Source: Notolepis coatsorum
Lineage: Eukaryota > Chordata > Actinopteri > Aulopiformes > Paralepididae
NCBI GenBank assembly: GCA_963971535.1
Contig: OZ020585.1
Coordinates: 27,558,693 to 27,622,692, forward strand
Length of the DNA stretch: 64,000 nt
Direction of reading: 5' to 3'
This document shows positions 31,224 to 42,944 of this stretch, piece after piece. The notes below the pieces were generated by a model. That model was not told the origin of the DNA, ran no database searches, and saw only the letters and a program-made list of their open reading frames with translations. The first letter of the stretch is position 1, and each line of letters begins with the position of its first letter. Both the position numbers and the translations under genes were made by a program.

Positions 31224-32233
31224 CAGTGGTGGAAGAAGTACACAGTTCCGAGAAAAATATCGAGAAAAATGTGTACTCTACTTAAGTAAAAGTAGAGAGG
31301 TATTTTGCTATTGAATGTACTTAAGTACCGTACTTTTCGGACTATAAGCCGCGGCTTTTTTCCCCATTTTTCGACCCTGCGGCTTATATAACGGTGCGGC
31401 TTATATGTGGACAAAACCCGAAAATCGAAATATTGCTTTTTTTTTTATTGAACATTGAAATGTTATTTATCCGTTCCTTATTTGCTAAACTTAATACAAC
31501 TTGTAAATGAGTTAATTCTTGTTATTTGTCCGACAGTATTGTGTCCCAATGGGAGTCTCTCTGTAGAGGTGAGGTGGGAGTCATTCTCTGTAGAGGTGGG
31601 AGTCATTCTCTGTAGAGGTGGGAACTTAAAGCTCAATAACATGCACCACCACCCACAGAATCGAGAAAGAGCAATCAATCTGTCAATCCTTTCCGTGTCC
31701 GGGCCGGGTGAGGTTTCCCGTGTTGAGTCAAATTAAGCCGCAGGCTCCACTCCTTACATATGGTAATTAAACATTAAAACACATGCGGCTTATAGGTGCG
31801 GCTTATATATGTACACATCATTCAATTTAGCTGCTGCGGCTTATAGTCAGGTGCGGCTTATAGTGCGAAAAGTATGGTATCTAAAGAAAAAGTATGCATT
31901 CTACATGATGTTTGTGTATTCCAGTGCTTGGGAGCATTCAATCCTCAATCCATTGGTCTCTAATAGGTTATGTTGAAGTGGCATGTGGTTATGCTCCAGT
32001 TATGCTGCTCTGATTATGTCCTCTGTGAAAGTAGGCTATATAATCTTCATACATTTTGCCATGTTTTCTATGCAAAATACTTTCCTTCAAAGTAACTAGT
32101 AACTGATGGGTTCAGATAAATGGAGTGGAATAAAAGTACAAAGTTCCCTAAAATTAAAATACTCACGTAAAGTACAAGTAGCTCGATATTGTACTCAAGT
32201 ACAGTACTTGAGTAAAAATACTTCCCACCACTG
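31224..32233. mobile_element. hAT miniature element with exact 8-bp target duplication
   Basis: Ends CAGTGGTGGAAGAAGTA and ACTTCCCACCACTG (inverted) are flanked by the perfect duplication CCAGGGTG at 31216-31223 and 32234-32241. It belongs to the abundant vertebrate CAGTGGTGGAA family of hAT derivatives. A second, TA-flanked element sits inside it at 31328-31877. The opposite-orientation relative at 55902-56428 shares the interior around CGCTCCCAAGC. Confidence 0.95.
31328..31877. mobile_element. GCGGCTTATA-type miniature element nested in the hAT element
   Basis: Inverted ends CCGTACTTTTCGGACTATAA and TTATAGTGCGAAAAGTATGG enclose 550 bp rich in TGCGGCTTATA motifs. It is flanked by TA (31326-31327 and 31878-31879). 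Comparison with the uninterrupted relative near 56280 shows the pre-insertion sequence read ACTTAAGTATCTA, so exactly TA was duplicated. That suggests a Tc1/mariner-type mechanism. Confidence 0.88.
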
Positions 32234-32879
32234 CCAGGGTGACTCTGTAATGGACTGAGGTGGATCCTAAGGGCAACCCGTATGTTAGGCTCATTAGGCT
32301 ATTCTGTTAGTGTAAGGGAGCGATGACTACAGGTTGTTGTTTTTCTACATCATGGTGGGAGAGGTTTTGCGGTGGGGAACTCCAGAGGAAGGGAGACCAT
32401 GAGAGACGGTTATAGAGAGGAATGACTTCAACCGTTTGTCGTCAAATGTTCAGTCTGCAAAGGGTGACTTCCAAGCATAATCACAATGAAAACAGAAGCT
32501 TGGCACGGTCGGTCCTCCTTATCGTGGTTGTTTGTTATATGGCCCGGCCATAACGGTATAATATGAACCTATTCATCACTCCATCTCTCTCTCTCTTTCT
32601 CTCTCTCTCATAGATAATTAACCGATTATCAACAGTGCCTGCCGCTAATGTTCCAGGTGTGTTCCGTATCCCGGCGTCTGACAAAACGGTCTCGTCCGTT
32701 CATCCCATCGCCACCCCTAGACAGCGCCGCCCCTCGGGGGGGTATGGTCCAGAGAGCCACGCATTGGTAAAGGGGCCCGGGGGCCCATCAGCGCACACGT
32801 CGATGATGTGAAAAACACAGAGGGCAGCTGTCCCAGCTGCTTCCTCCATCAGCGCACTCTAATGTAACCAGCCAACATG

Positions 32880-33440
32880 TGAGAGGTGACAGACACAACT
32901 AGCCACAGAGTAAACACAAACACAAGCATGGAGGTCTACCAATAATATATATATATCATTGGTGTATATAGGTGTATTATATATTGGTGTATATATATAA
33001 GTGTACAGTATATATATATTGGTGTGTATATATATACAGTATATAGGTGACAGACACGACTAGCCACAGAGTAAACACAAACACAAGCATGGAGGTCGAC
33101 CAATATATTATTGGTGTATAAGGTCTAAGGTGTATATATTGGTGTATATATATATAATTACACGACTATCCAGGACCAGTAGCCACAGACAAGAGTAAAC
33201 ACAAACGAGGTCTACCTATATATCATTAGAGGTGTATATCGGTGTGTGTGTATATATTGCTATCATTGGTGTATATGGTATATAGGTGACAGACACGACT
33301 AGCCACAGACAAACACAATACAAACAAAATATAAACACAAGCATGGAGGTCTACCAATATATATCCACACCTTTGTTTGTGTTTACTCTGTCTGTGGCTA
33401 GTCATGTCTGTCACCTATACACCAATATACACCAATGATA
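32880..33440. repeat. AT-rich tandem array with a terminal inverted copy
   Basis: A unit containing GACAGACACGACTAGCCACA, AGTAAACACAAACACAAGC and a run of ATATTGGTGTATATA repeats about four times from 32880 to 33360. It then appears in reverse complement at about 33370-33440 (TGTTTACTCTGTCTGTGGCT). Confidence 0.85.
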
Positions 33441-36000
33441 GCAACACGATACCAACATTGTGTTATCACGCGAAGACAAATACACAAAGAAAGAGTGCGA
33501 TTACGAGATTAGCATTCCGTAATTGTCACCCCGAATGGTTAACCGTCAGATTATGTGTCCTACTGAAGACAGCTATTGTGCGCTATAGCGAGAATAGACA
33601 GTCCTAAGGAATCCAGTCCCTCAAGGGGGACTCCCTGTGGTTAGTGAAAAGCAGGCTAGTCTGAACATGTTCTCCACGCAGTCCTGATCTGGCACTCAGC
33701 CGGAACACAGTGCCCATTTGAACCCCAAAGGAACAGCTCATGTGACCAGGAATCACTCCGTGAGTATAATCTAATTACATTTGACCATCACACCGTAAAT
33801 GAATGGCGCGGTGAGGAGATTTGTGTGTATTTAGTCAGTTAGTGGAATCTGTAAGGTATTCAGGGCAGGCTCAGGGCAGGCCATTATGAATCCCTTAAAA
33901 GCAACTGGTGGTCCCCAGTGAGGACGTGTGTTTGCCTGCTCCGACGGCTGATTCACAGAGCCAGTAGCTCGGTCTGGTGGCAGAGAAAGCAGCCGACTGC
34001 ATTCCTGTCATATTCCATGGTTTGTTAAGCATAGCTGCATTAATGGTGTTTTGATAGCGCCATCAACGTGGCTGTACACTTCCTGTCGCCAGACCTTACC
34101 GGGAGTCACGACACATACACTGTACTTCACGTTCAATTAGCCAGCGACTTTCAGCCATAGTTCAATGTGGACAATGTGAATTTTATCACACTGGTCCTGA
34201 GGCGTTTGTAGTACGGTGAAAAACATCAATCACGTGATGACTTGGTCCGGCAGTAGTCGTGACATGCAAAACACATAACCACACACACGCACACACACGC
34301 ACACAAACACCCATGCACACAAACTATATCTCTGTATGTAGGCAGTTAGCAAGCTTGGCAGCACTGACCCGTGTTTGCACTGGCACCCGCTGTGCCACCT
34401 CAGGTTGGAGCTTTTTATTCCCATGGCTTAAGCCTGATACTTCACAGACCAATGCTCTTAGGGCAGACTGGGGCCAAATAGCTCGCCTATTAAGCTGATA
34501 ATCATCCGTTAAGATTTGCAATGCACATTTTGGATTTGAATGAAAAGCAAACTGGCCTGACACAGCTTTGGCACGGATACAAGGCGACCTCCTCGCCACC
34601 TCAAGATCTCGGGGCATCGAGAGGGGAAAAAAAGGAAGAAAAAAGGGCCGTTGGCTATGCATGCAAATGTCAACCGATTTCAGTTTACTGATTAAAACGA
34701 GCTCCCCCCCTTGTGAAACGTGTGAAAGACCAGCGTTGTGTAGATACAGGTGCTGTGTACAGATGGCACGACCAACTTGAAGCATACCGTCTCCAGAAAC
34801 CCAGGTGGATAATACCAACCCAAACATCATATGATGACAATCCAACGTCTTTTCGTGTAATTATTTTGACGGTCGAACACACACTCTGTCTCTAGATTAA
34901 AACAGTGGCATTAGCTATTGATGACTTCTACAGAGGTAGAAACCATACGGCGGAGCTCTCGGGGGCACCAGGCGGTGACACCACCAGGGCTGTGTGAGAA
35001 ACAGGCCGCGGTGGAGCCCACGGGCCCGGTAACCACCGCAATCCCTTTCAGCTCCCTCTCCCCAGGGAGAATCCTCTTACTGCGCCTCCCCTGAACTCAG
35101 AGGCCCTTTTCTATGGAGAAGCCAACGCTGGTATCCATCTCCTCTCTCGTCAGGAACAACACAATAGGGCCGCCGCTGGAAAGACATGAATGCCTTGGCG
35201 ACTGGAAACTGGTAAAGCGACAAACGACATGGGGTTTTTAACTTAGTGGAGGACGTCAATGGACGAACAATTTCAATTGAATGAGCTGAGCTCAATCACC
35301 TGGTTACTTCCTCGTACAATGAGGCCATTTGTATAGGGGCAGTGCGTAGACAGTTGTAGACCGCCGTTAGGTCCCGTGTTCAGATAAATCCAACACCTGG
35401 TCTCACTCATGCATGTACATACGCAGCCTATAAAACGGTTGTAATACAGGATTAATGAAGCCCGTGGCCGCTGTCCAAACACTGGGCTACACTGGTACAC
35501 GGAGAGTGCTGGGAGGGAGGCACATTCCCCTCGGTGGTGCGCTGGAGAGACACAGTGTTTGTCTTAATAAGGGGGTGAGCTATCTGCTCAGCGTCTGTTC
35601 ACACACACCGGTTTAGGAAGTCTCCATTAGAGCCAGATAACAATCAGGGCTCCACACTGCCCACACCTCACTATCACCACCACTCTAGATAAGGCTGCTG
35701 AGGGCCCCCGACACTGGAGTCACTCAACACGTGACGACTCGGACACCATCCTGTCCTTTTTCACACACTCCCACTACACGGTAGCACACACACACACACT
35801 ACACGCGCGCACACATTCAGACATAGGCACATACACTTCCACGTGCTAGCACACGCACTTTTGCCCTTTCTGACGAGATAATCGACACATTGACACCTTA
35901 GTGCCACTCGAGAGGTGAGACATGGCCACACGCACACACACGCGCACGCACACACACGCACACACACGCACACACACTCACTCGTTAGTAGTCAAGTCAA

Positions 36001-36120
36001 GTCAAGTCAAGAGTTTTAATTGTCACGGCATACAGGTATACAATGAAATGCGGGTGGTCTTGCCCGCAACGATGTGCAATACAGTGGTACAACATATAAT
36101 AGAATAAAAAAAAAAAAAAA
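36001..36120 (+). repeat. LINE 3'-end-like fragment with poly-A
   Basis: Starts with (GTCAA)n, then TTTTAATTGTCACGGCATAC and ACAATGAAATGC, and ends in an 18-base poly-A. These are features of fish LINE tails. No coding part is present. Confidence 0.5.
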
Positions 36121-36328
36121 AAGTACACCGTATTGCTGACGCCTCCATCTCCGTGACCTCATTGAGATGTAGGCCACTGGATCAGTCGGTCTCTTTAATT
36201 GTGACCTACTGTACGTCTTAAAATAAACCCTGTTGCTAAATTTCCCATGTCTATCACACAACCCCTGTGTAGAAGGCTTTGTAACACGACTAGTAGTAGT
36301 CAGGTATAGCTACGGATTGGGAGACATG

Positions 36329-36353
36329 GGGGGGGGGGGGGGGGGGGGGGGGG
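36329..36353. repeat. poly-G run (~25)
   Basis: A G homopolymer of about 25 bases. Together with the run at 37016-37039 it is a candidate quadruplex-forming site in cnksr3 intron 1. Confidence 0.9.
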
Positions 36354-37015
36354 GTGTATGTAGCTGTGGAAGCTAAGGTCAGCTGACAGGTTTTCGTCAT
36401 GGTCAAAGCACAGGATGAAAGCCTCTCGTTTGAACAGTAGTTGTGCAAGTTTAAATGTTTGGGACGCTTGACAACACTTGGCCGTCTCTCTCCCAGTAAG
36501 TAGGAGGAAGAAAGCCAGCATGCTTTGTTAAGTGTGAAACTATTCAGCTGAGCGATTGAGCTAAACATTCCCCGAATAGTGCCGGGCCTTTCTCAGTCGA
36601 AGCATTACTCACGAGCTCAGGAGGACTATATTTGGAAAATGACTGCAGGCAGTCTCTGACATAAATTTTTACAACATGGGCAAGTAAGTACGTGTGGGTC
36701 TGTCTGCGTGCTTATGTCACCGGGTTCATTTCGTTAAATTCCACTGTCAAACGTTTACTGATGTGAATCGCAAGCGTTGTCACGACCACCTCGAGGGGCC
36801 TGAAAGAAAAAAGAGGCCGCCGGGAGCTTCCGGGCTCCGCCGCTCTCGTAATCACGCGAGGATGCACGCGGTAGCAGCACCATTAGATAAGTGCAGAATA
36901 TCCCTGGGGCAAGTGGCCCCTCCACATGGCATATGGCATATCTGCTCCCGAGTCCCGAGCCACGTGACCCTTCAGGTCCAGCTTGAAGACCCGGTCTACA
37001 GGACAACATGCCTCG

Positions 37016-37039
37016 GGGGGGGGGGGGGGGGGGGGGGGG
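37016..37039. repeat. poly-G run (~24)
   Basis: A second G homopolymer, about 660 bp from the previous one, in a locally GC-rich stretch (36780-37650). Confidence 0.9.
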
Positions 37040-38776
37040 CATCTCAAGCCCTTTCCAACGAAAACCAACATCGTTCAAAACGGACAGAACACGAAGCCCC
37101 CCCCTCCCCGCTTTCCCTGGCAATACACATCCAAGGCCCCACCACCGCTGACCCCCACAAACAATGCAAGCGATTAACAACCGCCCCAATACACACAAGA
37201 GCATTCACCGTCCTGCAGAGGCCAAACAACCTGAGGCGACGACACACACCAGCGAAGAAGACCTCTGTGTTGTTTTGTGTGCCCCCGTGAGTTGACAGCG
37301 CGCGGTTTAGCTCGAATGGTGGTATTATAGTACGGGGCGCGTTGTCGTTTCAGTCGGGACCGCGTCCTACGGTGGACGTCCACATTCGCAGGGCTCTCTG
37401 CAAAGCCGGAGTAAGACCCCCTCTGTGGAGAAGCGCTGAGTCAGATGTGCAGAAGAAGCGCCGCCGAGGGGGCCAGTGGACACAGCTAATCCTCCAGCCG
37501 AGCGCCCAGCGGCCAGGCTCCTTTCACCAGGCAGAGACACTAACCCCTCTACAAGCCCCTCCAGCCCCCACAGGCACTGGGCACTGGGGTCCCTCATTCA
37601 GCAAGTCGCTGGACTGTGCACGGTTTAAGCTTCCTCATAATGTCAAATAAGAAACCAAAGAAGCTTTTGCTGAAAGATCAAAGCCCGGCGAGGATAGATG
37701 CATAATAACAGTTTAGATATGACGTCATGCGTGCCTTGTGTGTTGAGATGTTTGAGTAGCACACAGCCCTGAGCAAGAGCTTGCATGAAGTCTGTTATTA
37801 CTTATTTATGTTATTGTTGTCTTATTGGTTAATAGTATACGTACTTAATGCATGCTTGACTAGATGTGAAGGTGGAGTCCATACCTCACATACCAGTAGG
37901 TTTCACTCACACTACAAATGCCAATGCTATGACGGATTCAGGTTCAAAGAGGAATAGTTCCTTGGTGATGTCATTCCCATAACCAGCATTCCACCCTAAG
38001 GACTTTCAAAGAAAGAACGTTTCCCCCCCCCCCCATATAATTTCATGTATAGGCTGCATCATTGTTCAGAGCATGTCATACGATTTTCAAATAGACTCAA
38101 TAGACTACATTTAATCTATTCTAAATCCCGATAAGATGTCGTTTCTAAATAAATTTGTCTAATTATTTTGAGTTTCTCTGGAAAACGTTGGTATTCTGTA
38201 CGCATTACAGTGTTATTCCACTGGTTATTCCATCAAAGCCTACTGACGACTTCAGCCACTCGGTGCACTGTACAATAAACCTTTGGCTAATTAGATTACA
38301 TTAGATTAACATGTATTGTCATTATACAGCACAAGTACAGTACAAGGAAAATAATTTTGGCATCCAACCAGAGTGCAAATGTAACAGTAACGTGCAATAA
38401 TATATCATACATTGTTTGTTGTCCATTAGAGTGATGCTACGATACATTGTTGCACATTAGAGCAACAATGTATCAAATATCAGCCAAAAGTAATGACAGC
38501 ACAGCTCATCGCATCTGGTTGAAATAGTAAACCGGAGTCTAGACCAACTTCATCCATGAGACTCAGCAGTGAAATCCCATTGTTGTTAAACACGGTCTGC
38601 TGTCAGTCACACAACACAACAAGGGCAGTTTGTACCAAACCAGACAAAAGCAGCGCGTCATGTGAACGTTTGGAGAGACAAGCCGCGGTGTCTGAAGACT
38701 AACAATGTTGTTGTTATTGCGATCTGTGAAAAGTATACACGTACTATACAAGTATGATCTAAATCATCTAAATTAC

Positions 38777-38828
38777 CTTTCATCCAGTCGACAACTTGCT
38801 TTTGTGTCCACTTCGTTATTGGCTCCAT
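38777..38828 (-). CDS. cnksr3: cnksr3 coding exon 1 (start codon, SAM domain N-terminus)
   Basis: 52 bp of coding sequence encode MEPITKWTQKQVVDWMK plus the first base of Gly18, followed by donor GTAATT. This is the conserved CNK N-terminus (MEPV-KW---QVVDW). The ATG at 38828 matches the family start. A second in-frame ATG lies 9 bp upstream (38837), which would add MQA; an in-frame TGA lies two codons before that, so translation cannot start further out. CNKSR2 has a few extra residues before MEP, so the upstream ATG cannot be excluded. The phase-1 end fits exon 2. The neighbouring sequence to the right is GC-richer and is the likely promoter. Confidence 0.92.
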
Positions 38829-39200
38829 GGCTTGCATTTTTCAACACAATAATATCAAAGACAACAAACTTCCCAACACTGTTCTAGGTCTACTGTAGTC
38901 CTTTGCGACGGGTTATTCTTCACAGATCCATGTCTATACTAGTATGTATAATAATAACAGCCGCAGTGTTATGGACTCTCTCTCCGGTCGGTGCGTCCCT
39001 CCGTGCAGCGCACTCTCCGCACACTCGGCAACTCTGGACGCGCATGGTTGGAGACGGGAGCGAAATCGAAATCCCCCACAGCGTCGTCACCAGCGGGTCT
39101 GGGATCAGATTGCAGGCAGTTTCTGCTGCTGTTCACCATTACAGCTCAGCTGAAACTACCGAGGGAGGCGGGGCGACCGATATCAAGCCTACGTTTTAAT
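38829..39200 (-). promoter_or_regulatory. Likely cnksr3 5' UTR and promoter region
   Basis: Sequence immediately upstream of the start codon. 38980-39180 is noticeably richer in CpG than its AT-rich surroundings and includes GGAGGCGGGGCGAC, a possible Sp1 (GC-box) site at about 39162-39175. No TATA box is obvious. The transcription start and any non-coding first exon cannot be placed from sequence alone. Confidence 0.45.
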
Positions 39201-39704
39201 TGTTACTTGCCAATAATGACATGCTATTATTGTTTATTGCCATACGTCTGACTATATGAAAAGTGGCTTTGTATTTTTTTGTTTTTGGACATGATTCATT
39301 TGGACTAATTTGGTCATTACATAACCCAGACTCGTTGTTGTAATTAATGAGGGATTGTTAATTATCAATGTGCATATTGTTAATTAAGCTGCCGCAAGAC
39401 AAACAAACAAAGCTCTACTTACTTCGTTTTAAATCCCGACTTTATTATTTGAATAATCACTTCATCTAAATAATTGTCGGTCATTATTAGAATGTAACTC
39501 ACCAGCGCTCTCTGTTGGCCTTTTATTCCTCTACAGGTGGAACCCCTCACACGCACACACACACACGCGCACGCACACACACACAAGAGAGGGAGAGAGA
39601 GAGAGATAGATAGATGGGGAGTGGGTAAATGTACTCCAGTTGAGTTTATGTCATTGTATACAATCTCATTAATTTGTTTATAAAACAGGTGTAATCCTAA
39701 TAGG

Positions 39705-40162
39705 CTGGGCTGACCCCTATTAGTCGATTAGTCGACTAATCGGTCGAAAGGAGCCGTAGTCGACTGCCAACCTCTATTTTTTATCATTCTTTCCAAAAGA
39801 AAAGAGGCCTAGAAGCGTGGCTAACGCTAATGGCACGCATACCAGAGGCTAACTGCCTAAGAAAACAGGCACAGAGGCACTGAAAGAGGATTTCACCCAT
39901 CTAATGAACACACTAGACTAGACAAATATCAAGATGTATCCATCAGTGGACCAATTGCATGCTTTTGCAGAGGACAAGAAGCCTTCAGTCGACTCCTTCA
40001 GACATTAAGCACCCCCACAGCCCAAATGGAATGATAAAAAAAAAATGAAAAAAAATATTATACTTTTTTTTTTTTTTTTTTTTTTCCGACTAATAGTCGA
40101 CTAACAGCAAATTTTGGCCTATCATAGTCGACTATCCAAATCCTTAGTCGGGGACAGCCCTC
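39705..40162. mobile_element. hAT-like miniature element
   Basis: Ends GGGCTGACCCCTATTAGTCG and, inverted, GTCGGGGACAGCCC enclose repeated TAGTCGACTA motifs and an A/T homopolymer pair. The end type resembles that of the element at 19838-20297. Flanks CCTAATAG and CGCTATAG agree at 6 of 8 positions, so the target duplication is eroded or misjudged. Confidence 0.65.
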
Positions 40163-40479
40163 CGCTATAGTCACAATGCCCCAACATTTTCAGATACCCC
40201 TACCGGAGGTAGAACAGAGTTTTTCCTCACCTCTAAGGTCTCAAATATAATAATGGATTCTTGTATAAAATAGTTTTTTATTGGAAATACATTTAAATTG
40301 ATAGATTATTCACCCCCAAACTAAAATAAAGCATAGGCATATGGGAGTTGATATTACTACTCATGTACTCGTGTAGATTAATAATACAAGTTCCGAGAGC
40401 TTTCAAACTTGATATGCTCATAGTCAGGATATTCCTCTACCTAATAGAAACGATGTGAATATTTCGGTGCATGCAGCAA

Positions 40480-40484
40480 ATAGG
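40480..40484. other. Target duplication ATAGG, left copy (outer LTR)
   Basis: ATAGG directly precedes the TGTTATGG terminus of the outer LTR. The matching copy is at 48486-48490, after the LTR's other terminus CTCACA. Confidence 0.9.
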
Positions 40485-40699
40485 TGTTATGGTTTGTAAC
40501 CGACCCCAATCGCACAACACAAGACAGGTATGAGAGTAAGCCAAGAACTGGGCATTTATTGAAAACAACAGAAAACGGCACTGTCCCTTTAAGGGAGAAC
40601 ACAAATTACAGGAAAACATGAACTTGGGAAAATAGGCACAGTGCCTTTAAGAGGCGAGCTGGCTAAGGGGAAGGCTAAGGGAAGGCTAACGGACAGGGC

Positions 40700-41345
40700 C
40701 AGGGCAAGGGACAAGGCAGGAACAGGGAGGACTAGGAGGACTGGACAGGGAGGACTAGGAGGACTGGACAAGGAGGACTAGGAGGACTAGAAGGACTGGA
40801 CAGGGAGGACTAGGAGGACTAGAGAGGGGAAACAGGGACAGAGGCCCGCGGAGGCGGGCTGGGGACAGGGAGGACTAGGAGGACTAGAAGGACTGGACAG
40901 GGAGGACTAGGAGGACTAGAGAGGGGAAACAGGGACAAAGGCCCGCGGAGGCGGGCTGGGGACAGGGATAGAGAAAACAGGGTAAGGCCTTGGACAGGGC
41001 GAGGGCTGGAGCTGCTTACAGGGAGGAGTAGGAGGGCGCAGGCTAGACGTCTGGAGGAGAGCGCGCCGGCTCGGAGAGCGCATCTGGCGCGGAGGTCTGA
41101 GTGGTGCGCGTCTGCTTGGAGTACGCGCCGGTACGGAGAGCGCATCTGGCGCGGAGGTCTGAGTGGTGCGCGTCTGCTTGGAGTACGCGCCGGTACGGAG
41201 AGCGCATCTGGCGCGGAGGTCTGGAGTGCGTCTGGATGCGCGTCTGGATGCGCGTCTGGAGTGCGTCTGGATGCGCGTCTGGATGCGCGTCTGGAGTGCG
41301 TCTGGATGCGCGTCTGGATGCGCGTCTGGAGTGAAGAACGCGTCT
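40700..41345. repeat. Tandem repeats inside the solo LTR
   Basis: Three arrays lie in series: AGGACTAGGAGGACT-type units (about 40720-40940); a 62-bp unit with GCATCTGGCGCGGAGGTCTG at 41078-41230; and short GTCTGGATGCGC / GTCTGGAGTGC units at about 41218-41335. The reading frames they keep open are not genes. Confidence 0.9.
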
Positions 41346-41792
41346 GGCTCGGAGGTCTGGAGTGGAACACTGGAATACCTCCCGTAGAGGATTAGAGAGC
41401 GCAGTACAGTGTCTCCCTCCAGGCAAACGGCGACAGGTGGCGAAGGCTTGAGCGCATCTCACGCCGGAGATGAAACAGCATACAGACAGAAACAGAAACT
41501 CCCGTAGGAGCCTACAAGATTGAGATATGATACGGAACGACCCGACCAGGACTGAGGGGAAGAGCGAGGTACTTAAAGCCCACTGGGGCGCTAATTAGAA
41601 CACACATCAGGTGCGTGATGGTAATTGATACTTGAACTAGAAGAGTGTGTTCGGCACGAACCAATCAAACAGATACTGACAGATAGTCCAAGGGTGTGGG
41701 CTGCTGAAGAGCAGACGAGGCTAAACGAGCGCGAGGGTGGGGGCCGGAGAAGTGAGGAGAAAGGGAAATAAAGGTCCAGGGAAGAGGCGAAC

Positions 41793-42944
41793 TGTTATGG
41801 TTTGACACCGACCCCAAACGCTAACGACACAAGAGAGTTGGATTCAGAGTTGCCAAATACGAGGGCTTGTTTATTTGATATATGAATAAGTGAAACAGGG
41901 AAAGCAGGTCAACAAGAACAGGTACAATGAACAAGGGGCAAAGTTCTGCTGCTCTGCAGCTTCTCCCGGAAGGGTAGTCTTGGGAAGCAGGAGCAGACCT
42001 CTGTACCGCTCTGCAGACTCTCACGGCGGACCTCTCAGGTGTTGTGCAAGACCGAGAGAGGGAGAGAGGGAACGGGTCAGTGACAGAGCAGACTTGAAAA
42101 CGAGCTGGAGGACAGGGTGTTATATTCTTCGTGTTAAACAACACAGTGATGAGCAATCCTCCAAAAACAGCCCAAGTGAAATATCTTCATGTAAACACAC
42201 AGTGAGCAAAAATCCAAACACAGTCCAAATGTGAAACAATATCTTCGTGTAAATACACAGTGAGCAAAAATCCAACACAGTCCAAATGTGAGATAATATC
42301 TTCGTGTAAATACACAGTGAGCAAAAATCCAACACAGTCCAAATGTGAAATAATATCTTCGTGTAAATACACAGTGGGAGGTGGAAGATCCCGAAATATT
42401 ATTCCATAAAGGAAAAGGGCAAAAACGATAATGGCTGGGTGAGTGACTGTCTGACAAAAAGGTGGTAGACTTCAGTGTAAAGGTTACACACGAAAATAGG
42501 AAATAGGTCAAGACAGTCAATCTAGAAAAACTCACCCAGACGAGCTGCGTAAAGGAACAGGAACAAACAGTGGAGGCGAGCGCGCGCCACGGAGCAGGTA
42601 TCCAAGCGAAGGCTTCTAGGAATTTCCTGGAGAATAGCACAGTGAAACAGAAGCAACGGGGAAAAACATCCAGCGACAAATCAAGACGAACCAACAACTT
42701 AGGGTGGGGAAAACGGGGTATAAATAATGAGGGATCGATTGATTGAAAGGCAGTGACAGCTGGGGAATGTGATTGAAAAGCGTGGGGAAGTGAGGGAACC
42801 AATCAGCGACGTCTCAGATGACGTCAGCGGGGAGAAACGTGTGAACGAGGGAATTGAAATACTTGACAGAAAAAATGAATGAAAACAAAGCGAGGGTGGT
42901 TAAAGGAACAGAACGAGTGAGAAGGCAAGGACAGAAACCTCACA
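41793..42944 (-). repeat. 3' LTR of the gypsy element
   Basis: 1,152 bp, TG...CA termini, minus orientation. It contains about 3.5 copies of a 57-58-bp direct repeat (about 42180-42375; CACAGTGAGCAAAAATCC in each). It differs from the 5' LTR by 13 extra bp near 42024-42040 and by no other change that I noticed. A 222-codon open frame occurs in both LTRs; it lacks any known domain and I do not call it a gene. Confidence 0.95.

Noticed and set aside
32880-33440. CRISPR-like array
   Set aside because: Regularity is poor, spacers are AT microsatellite rather than unique sequence, and the surrounding genome is a vertebrate one.
34324-34845. 173-codon frame on the minus strand
   Set aside because: It is on the cnksr3 sense strand but has no splice borders fitting the gene, no CNK similarity and no other recognisable domain; chance frame.
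36694-37290. 198-codon frame on the plus strand
   Set aside because: It runs through a 24-base G homopolymer (poly-glycine), has no family resemblance and lies inside cnksr3 intron 1 on the opposite strand.
40819-41462. Arginine/alanine/proline-rich frames
   Set aside because: Produced by tandem repeats of the solo LTR; several frames are open at once on both strands.
42134-42802. 222-codon frame duplicated at 47664-48332
   Set aside because: It lies wholly inside the LTRs, has low-complexity hydrophobic repeats derived from the 57-bp direct repeats, and has no similarity to env or other retroelement proteins.
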